A stretch of DNA of 20,496 nt from Verrucomicrobiota bacterium. GTDB lineage: Bacteria; Verrucomicrobiota; Verrucomicrobiia; Opitutales; Opitutaceae. Of the stretch, positions 16,923-20,496 are shown one piece after another; position 1 is the stretch's first letter, and the number at the start of each line of letters is the position of its first letter. The stretch is taken from the NCBI GenBank assembly GCA_023457035.1, contig JAEWNN010000191.1:1-20496 (forward strand). Reading direction: 5' to 3'. The notes beneath the pieces were generated by a model. The model was given only the letters and a program-made list of their open reading frames with translations. It searched no databases and was not told the origin of the DNA. A program made the translations under genes and the position numbers.

Positions 16923-18734
16923 CTAGGTCGTGGGCTCCAGCGGAGGCCGGCCGGCCGCTTGCGGCCAGTGGCCGTGCCGCGGCTGCGTGGTCGATGCGGT
17001 GTCGACGGGGGCCGAGTCCGCGAGTCGCGTGCCGTCGACCAACCGCAGCAGTTCGATGACGGCATGGCGGAGGTTCTCGGCCTGCGCGTCGAGTTCGTGG
17101 GCCGCGCTGGCGCTTTCTTCGGCGGTGGCGGCATTGTTCTGCGTGAGCTTGTCTAGGTCGGTGACGGCGTGGTTGAGCTGTGCGACGCCGCCGGCCTGAT
17201 CGCGGGAGGCGTGGGCGATCGCCTCGACGAAGTGGACGACGCGTTGGACGATCTGCTGGTTTGCCCCGATGGCGGTGCTGACCTGTGTGTTGAGCGTGGC
17301 GGTCTCGGCGATGCGGGTGTTGACGCGCCCGATCATCTCGGCGGTCTCCCGCGAGGCGTGAGCGCTGCGTTGCGCGAGCGCACGGACCTCCTCGGCCACG
17401 ACGGCGAACCCGGCGCCGGCCTCCCCGGCGCGGGCGGCTTCGACGGCGGCGTTGAGGGCGAGGATGTTGGTCTGGAAGGCGATCTCGTCGATCGACTTCA
17501 CGATCTTGGCGGTTGCCTTGGCGGCCTCGACGGCGGCGGCGAGCGCGGTGCCCATGCTGTCGTTGCACCGTGCGATCTCCGCGAAATTCGGCGCGGCCTC
17601 CTCCTTGAGCACCCGGTTGGCCGTCTCGGCGTCCTCGGCATTGCGGGTGGTCATGCCGGCCATCTCCTCAAGGGAGGAGCTGGTCTCCTCGAGCGCGGCG
17701 GCCTGCCGGGTGGAGCCGGCGGCAAGTTGGTTGCTGCTGGCGGAGACTTGGTGTGCGGCTTCGGCGGTGTGGTCGGAGCTGGCGGTGAGCTGTGCGGCGA
17801 CCGCGGTGAGCGGCTTGGCGATGGAGCGCGCGGTGAAGAGGGACAGGACGAGTCCGGCGACGAGCGCAACCGTGCCGAAGGAGAGGATGCCGAGCGTCAT
17901 GCGCCGGACCGGGGCGGTGAGTTCGGCGTGGGGAACATTGATGGCGATGCCCCAGCCGAGCGTCTTGCTGGTGTGGAAGACGAGGGTTTGGGTGACGCCC
18001 TCGACGGTGTATTCGATCTTGCCGTCGCGCTGCGCCAGGACTTGGCGCCCCCAGTCGAACTCGGAGATGTTCGTCTTCACGATGCGATCGGCGTCCGGGT
18101 GGGCGAGCATGAGGCCGTTGCGGTCGAACATGAAGGCGTATCCGGTCTGGAGCACTTTGATGGTGCTGATCTCGCGTTCGCTGAAGGCCTTCAGGTCGAC
18201 GGCGGCGTAGACGATGCCCTGCGATTTGCCGTCAGCCATCACCGGAGCCGCGACGATGACGATCGGGGTGCCGCTGCGTTGGCTCCGGAGGACGTCGGAG
18301 ACGGCGACCTTGCCGGTCATCGCCTGTTTGAAGTACTCGCGGTTGTTGCTGCGGATCTTGCCGACGGTGGCCGGATCGGAGCCGGCGATGGCCATCCCGG
18401 TGGCGTCGGTGAGGGTGATGCCCTCCATGTAGCTCAGCATGTTCCTGGTGCGGGCGTAATAGGAGGAGAGCCGTGCGCGGATCTCGTCGGAGCCGTCGAT
18501 GGCGGCCACGGTGTTGCTGTCGCTGGCCCATTGTTGGGTGAAGACGGCCTGGGTGTTGATCCAGTCCTCCATCGCAACGACGGTCGTCGAGGCGATGTCC
18601 CGCAGTTGGGAGTCGTAAGCGGCGGCCAGCAGGCCGCGGCTCATGCGATAGGCGGTGATAGCGGTGGTGGCCGTGATGGCGGCGACGAGCAGCGTGGTGG
18701 GGACGAGGATGCGGAGCTTGAGGTCCCAGATCAT
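16923..18734 (-). CDS. Methyl-accepting chemotaxis protein with dCache sensor
   Basis: A 603-residue inner-membrane chemoreceptor. TM1 is at about 8-28 (RILVPTTLLVAAITATTAIT). A large periplasmic region (35-270) of dCache type holds MEGITLTDATGMAIAGSDPA, then NREYFKQAMTGKVAVSDVLR and GTPIVIVAAPVMADGKSQGI, ending at TLGWGIAINVPHAEL. TM2 is at about 280-300. A short HAMP-like segment leads to the coiled-coil signalling domain, whose hairpin tip is at 415-457 (EIAFQTNILALNAAVEAARA, then GFAVVAEEVRALAQRS). The tail is Pro-rich and lacks a CheR-tethering pentapeptide. dCache receptors bind small ligands such as amino acids or carboxylates; the ligand is not readable here. The start at 18734 places TM1 correctly; the frame remains open upstream without sense. 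No che or flagellar genes are in the window. Confidence 0.92.
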   Translation of the reverse strand: MIWDLKLRILVPTTLLVAAITATTAITAYRMSRGLLAAAYDSQLRDIASTTVVAMEDWINTQAVFTQQWASDSNTVAAIDGSDEIRARLSSYYARTRNMLSYMEGITLTDATGMAIAGSDPATVGKIRSNNREYFKQAMTGKVAVSDVLRSQRSGTPIVIVAAPVMADGKSQGIVYAAVDLKAFSEREISTIKVLQTGYAFMFDRNGLMLAHPDADRIVKTNISEFDWGRQVLAQRDGKIEYTVEGVTQTLVFHTSKTLGWGIAINVPHAELTAPVRRMTLGILSFGTVALVAGLVLSLFTARSIAKPLTAVAAQLTASSDHTAEAAHQVSASSNQLAAGSTRQAAALEETSSSLEEMAGMTTRNAEDAETANRVLKEEAAPNFAEIARCNDSMGTALAAAVEAAKATAKIVKSIDEIAFQTNILALNAAVEAARAGEAGAGFAVVAEEVRALAQRSAHASRETAEMIGRVNTRIAETATLNTQVSTAIGANQQIVQRVVHFVEAIAHASRDQAGGVAQLNHAVTDLDKLTQNNAATAEESASAAHELDAQAENLRHAVIELLRLVDGTRLADSAPVDTASTTQPRHGHWPQAAGRPPLEPTT

Positions 18735-19122
18735 GATGGGGGGGCGGAGGGACCCGGGCGGGGCCGGGTTCTGTGGAGGGTCAGGGCTTATCGGAATCGG
18801 CCGGCTGGCCGGAGACTTGACGGTCGGATCGAAAAGGGGCCGCGAGACCAGAGGGCCGTGTTGTTCTGGGGGTGGTCCGGCATGCGGGGGCCGGGTCGGT
18901 CGACGGGCCATCGTGGGGCGCTTCCCCACTAGGGTAACCCGGCGAGAACGTTCGCGTGACTGAACCCGCAGGCCCTGGCGCGCGGGGGCGGTTGCGGGCC
19001 GCGCATCGCGCGCGACTGCTGCCGGCGCAACGCTTGGTGGTCCAGTGGCTGGTCCGTGCGGAGCGACCGGAGCTTTCTTTGCCGTGTTGCGGCGGCGGGG
19101 TTGTTGGCGTTCGCTGAAGGCC
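18735..19122. other. 388-bp divergent intergenic region
   Basis: This stretch separates the chemoreceptor (minus) from the esterase (plus). No convincing gene is seen: frames through it are low-complexity continuations of neighbouring genes. On the minus strand TCCGATAA (18788-18795) resembles the -10 element of flagellar sigma-28 promoters, but the best -35-like match (TCAAGTCT, 18813-18820) is 17 bases away instead of about 11. Promoters for both flanking genes must lie here or nearby. Confidence 0.6.
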
Positions 19123-19764
19123 ATGCGAACCTCCGCTGTGGTCTCCGGGAAGCTTTTGGTGGGGGTGTTGTTGGCGGCGCTTCTCGCCAGCTTGCCGGTG
19201 CTGCCTGTCGGGTGTGCCCGCGCGGCGCGCATCCGCCCGCTGGCGGCGGATGCGGTGGTGTTGGCCTTCGGTGACAGTCTCACTGCCGGCTACGGCGCGG
19301 CGGCGGGGCAGGACTACCCGAGCGTGCTGGCGAGGCTCTCGGGCTGGCAGGTCGTCAACGCCGGGGTTTCGGGCGAGTTGTCGGCGGCGGGCTTGGCGCG
19401 ACTGCCCGGCGTGCTGGAGGAGCATCGACCGGTGCTGGTGCTGCTGTGCCACGGGGGGAACGACATTCTTGCGGACAGCTCCGGCGCCTCGATCGCGGCG
19501 AACCTCGAGGCGATGGTCCGGCTCTGTCGCGAGGCAGGCGCGGAGGTGGTGCTGCTCGCGGTGCCCCGAAGGGGACTGCGCCTGAAGGCGGCGCCACTCT
19601 ACGCCGAGGTGGCGACACGCAACGGCGTGCCGCTGGTGGAGGACGTGGTCGCGGAGGTGTTGAGCAAGAACGCGCTCAAGAGCGACTACGTGCATCCGAA
19701 TGCCGCCGGCTATGCGCGGATCGCCGAGGCCGTGTGGCGCGAGCTCCAGCGGGCGCAGCGGTGA
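19123..19764 (+). CDS. SGNH/GDSL esterase, TesA-like
   Basis: A 213-residue exported hydrolase of the SGNH (GDSL) superfamily, related to TesA/arylesterases that cleave acyl or aryl esters. Hydrophobic export segment at 10-30 (LLVGVLLAALLASLPVLPVG), followed by C31, which is weakly lipobox-like (PVGC), so it may be a lipoprotein or simply secreted. Block I is AFGDSLTAGYG with catalytic S52, block II VVNAGVSGE with G82, block III CHGGNDIL with N113, and block V SDYVHPNAAGY with D188 and H191; all four catalytic positions are intact. The ATG at 19123 is preferred over 19045, which would bury the signal segment. It stands alone between divergent regions; the substrate is unknown. Confidence 0.9.
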   Translation: MRTSAVVSGKLLVGVLLAALLASLPVLPVGCARAARIRPLAADAVVLAFGDSLTAGYGAAAGQDYPSVLARLSGWQVVNAGVSGELSAAGLARLPGVLEEHRPVLVLLCHGGNDILADSSGASIAANLEAMVRLCREAGAEVVLLAVPRRGLRLKAAPLYAEVATRNGVPLVEDVVAEVLSKNALKSDYVHPNAAGYARIAEAVWRELQRAQR

Positions 19765-19833
19765 ATCCAAACGGCCGAGACTGCGGGCGCGGCGGGGCGG
19801 GCGGCCGGGCGCTGGCCGCGGCTTCGGGGACCG

Positions 19834-20073
19834 TCAGGTCATGCTCTCGTAGGCGTGGATCTCGCGGGCGCGGTCGGCCCAGTTGGGCAGCTGGGTCTGG
19901 CGGGCGGATTTGAGCAGGATGATCTCCTGCTGCATCGCCGTCTCGCCGGCCTGCTGCATCACGCGGTTGAGGCCGGCGTAGAGGATGTCCGCCGGGTCGA
20001 TTTTGAGTTCGTCGGCGAGGCGGACCAGCGGCTGGAACTCCTCCTGCTCGAGGTGAAGCTTGATCGAGTGCAT
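19834..20073 (-). CDS. 79-residue hypothetical protein
   Basis: A small soluble protein beginning MHSIKLHLEQEEFQPLVRLA, then DELKIDPADILYAGLNRVMQ, with a polar helical C-terminal half (QQEIILLKSARQ, ANW-like NWADRAREIHAYESMT). The opening beta strand followed by two helices is reminiscent of ribbon-helix-helix proteins, but this is only a shape resemblance; no partner toxin is adjacent. The start at 20073 is set by one of the few strong ribosome binding sites in the window, GGAGGAG seven bases before the ATG. It points away from the gene at 20249 across about 175 bp with no recognised motif. Function unknown. Confidence 0.75.
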   Translation of the reverse strand: MHSIKLHLEQEEFQPLVRLADELKIDPADILYAGLNRVMQQAGETAMQQEIILLKSARQTQLPNWADRAREIHAYESMT

Positions 20074-20248
20074 ATGGACTCCTCCGAGGGCGCGGGGTTG
20101 AGGCGGGCGAAGGCCACAGGGTAAGCGCTCGCGCGGCGGCGGCAAACGGGACGGTCAACTGCGGTGCGCAGCGGGTCGGGCGTAGGTTTACGTGGACGCC
20201 TCGATTTGTTGCGCGTGGCGTCGAAGCTTTCACGGTGCGGTCTTCCCG

Positions 20249-20496
20249 ATGATTACTCCCCTCCTGAAATCCTGCGGCGTGCCGGGGCGGCGCGCGGTGT
20301 TGGCGGTGTTTGTTTCTCTTTTCCTGGGCGTGAGCGGCGTGTGCGCCGATCCGACGTCGATCTTTCCGGAGCCGCTCGTCGTCGAGCCGGCGGCGGTGCC
20401 GGGGGCGTTCCCGCTCGTCGAGCGCGCGCAGGCGGCGCCGCTGTGGTTCGATGCGCGCGATCACAAGGGCGTGATCCGGGCGATCGGCGACCTGCG
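20249..20496 (+). CDS. Start of a secreted protein resembling GH115 alpha-glucuronidase (partial)
   Basis: The first 82 codons of a gene cut by the window edge. The ATG at 20249 opens a signal peptide (MITPLLKSCGVPGRRAVLAV, continuing FVSLFLGVSGVCA) with likely cleavage after CA. The mature start has PAAVPGAFPLVERAQAAPLW and FDARDHKGVIRAIGDL. An Ala/Val-rich strand followed by 'PLWFDARDHKGVIRAIGDL' resembles the N-terminal domain of GH115 xylan alpha-glucuronidases, where a similar D..D..GV.RA..DL stretch precedes the catalytic barrel. Too little is visible for certainty; another carbohydrate-active enzyme with a related N-terminal fold is possible. If correct, it removes glucuronic acid side chains from xylan. 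Confidence 0.6.
   Translation, partial: MITPLLKSCGVPGRRAVLAVFVSLFLGVSGVCADPTSIFPEPLVVEPAAVPGAFPLVERAQAAPLWFDARDHKGVIRAIGDL

Noticed and set aside
13732..17568. 1278-codon minus-strand open frame across cysNC and the hsdR region
   Set aside because: Low-complexity Arg/Gly-rich shadow that by chance includes the rsuA fragment; it has no coherent domain.
18788..18820. Sigma-28 flagellar promoter upstream of the chemoreceptor
   Set aside because: The -10-like TCCGATAA is good, but the only -35-like match is six bases too far away.

Overview
The window is high-GC DNA that reads like the chromosome of a Gram-negative bacterium. An outer-membrane phospholipase A, a type IV prepilin peptidase, a DUF5060/DUF4038 glycosidase and an apparent GH115 start would suit an Opitutaceae-type verrucomicrobium, but that assignment is inference: no rRNA or tRNA is present. 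Many starts follow pyrimidine-rich leaders without a Shine-Dalgarno motif.

Layout. Positions 2-52 hold the tail of an upstream gene. A PhoD-like secreted protein with a clear terminator follows on the minus strand (282-1697). It diverges from a translationally coupled pair, a small membrane protein and a YceI-like protein (1920-2809). The minus-strand pair aroE-prepilin peptidase (4810-2859) also overlaps by ATGA and diverges from a secreted DUF5060/DUF4038 glycoside hydrolase (5015-6907). Next come a 52-residue membrane ORF, a WYL-type regulator and, behind a structured leader, a REC-PAS-PAS-HisKA-HATPase-REC hybrid kinase (8268-10595). The minus strand then carries rsuA and pldA (12576-10644).

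The accessory-looking core is 12454-16891. It carries the ATP sulfurylase/APS kinase genes cysD and cysNC, which make PAPS from sulfate. They are separated by a four-helix-bundle (23S-rRNA-intervening-sequence type) gene bracketed by inverted arrays of a 7-nt repeat. One array runs into the 5' end of cysNC. Downstream lie a frameshifted hsdR remnant, a perfect 38-bp palindrome and a 167-bp second copy of the rsuA 5' end. The whole block is therefore flanked by direct repeats 4,271 bp apart, as expected for an insertion or Campbell-type integration that regenerated rsuA.

The right end holds a dCache chemoreceptor (minus), an SGNH esterase (plus), a small helical ORF (minus) and the start of a secreted protein resembling GH115 alpha-glucuronidases. 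The two glycosidases suggest use of plant polysaccharide; the kinase, WYL protein and chemoreceptor are sensory or regulatory genes with no visible target in the window.
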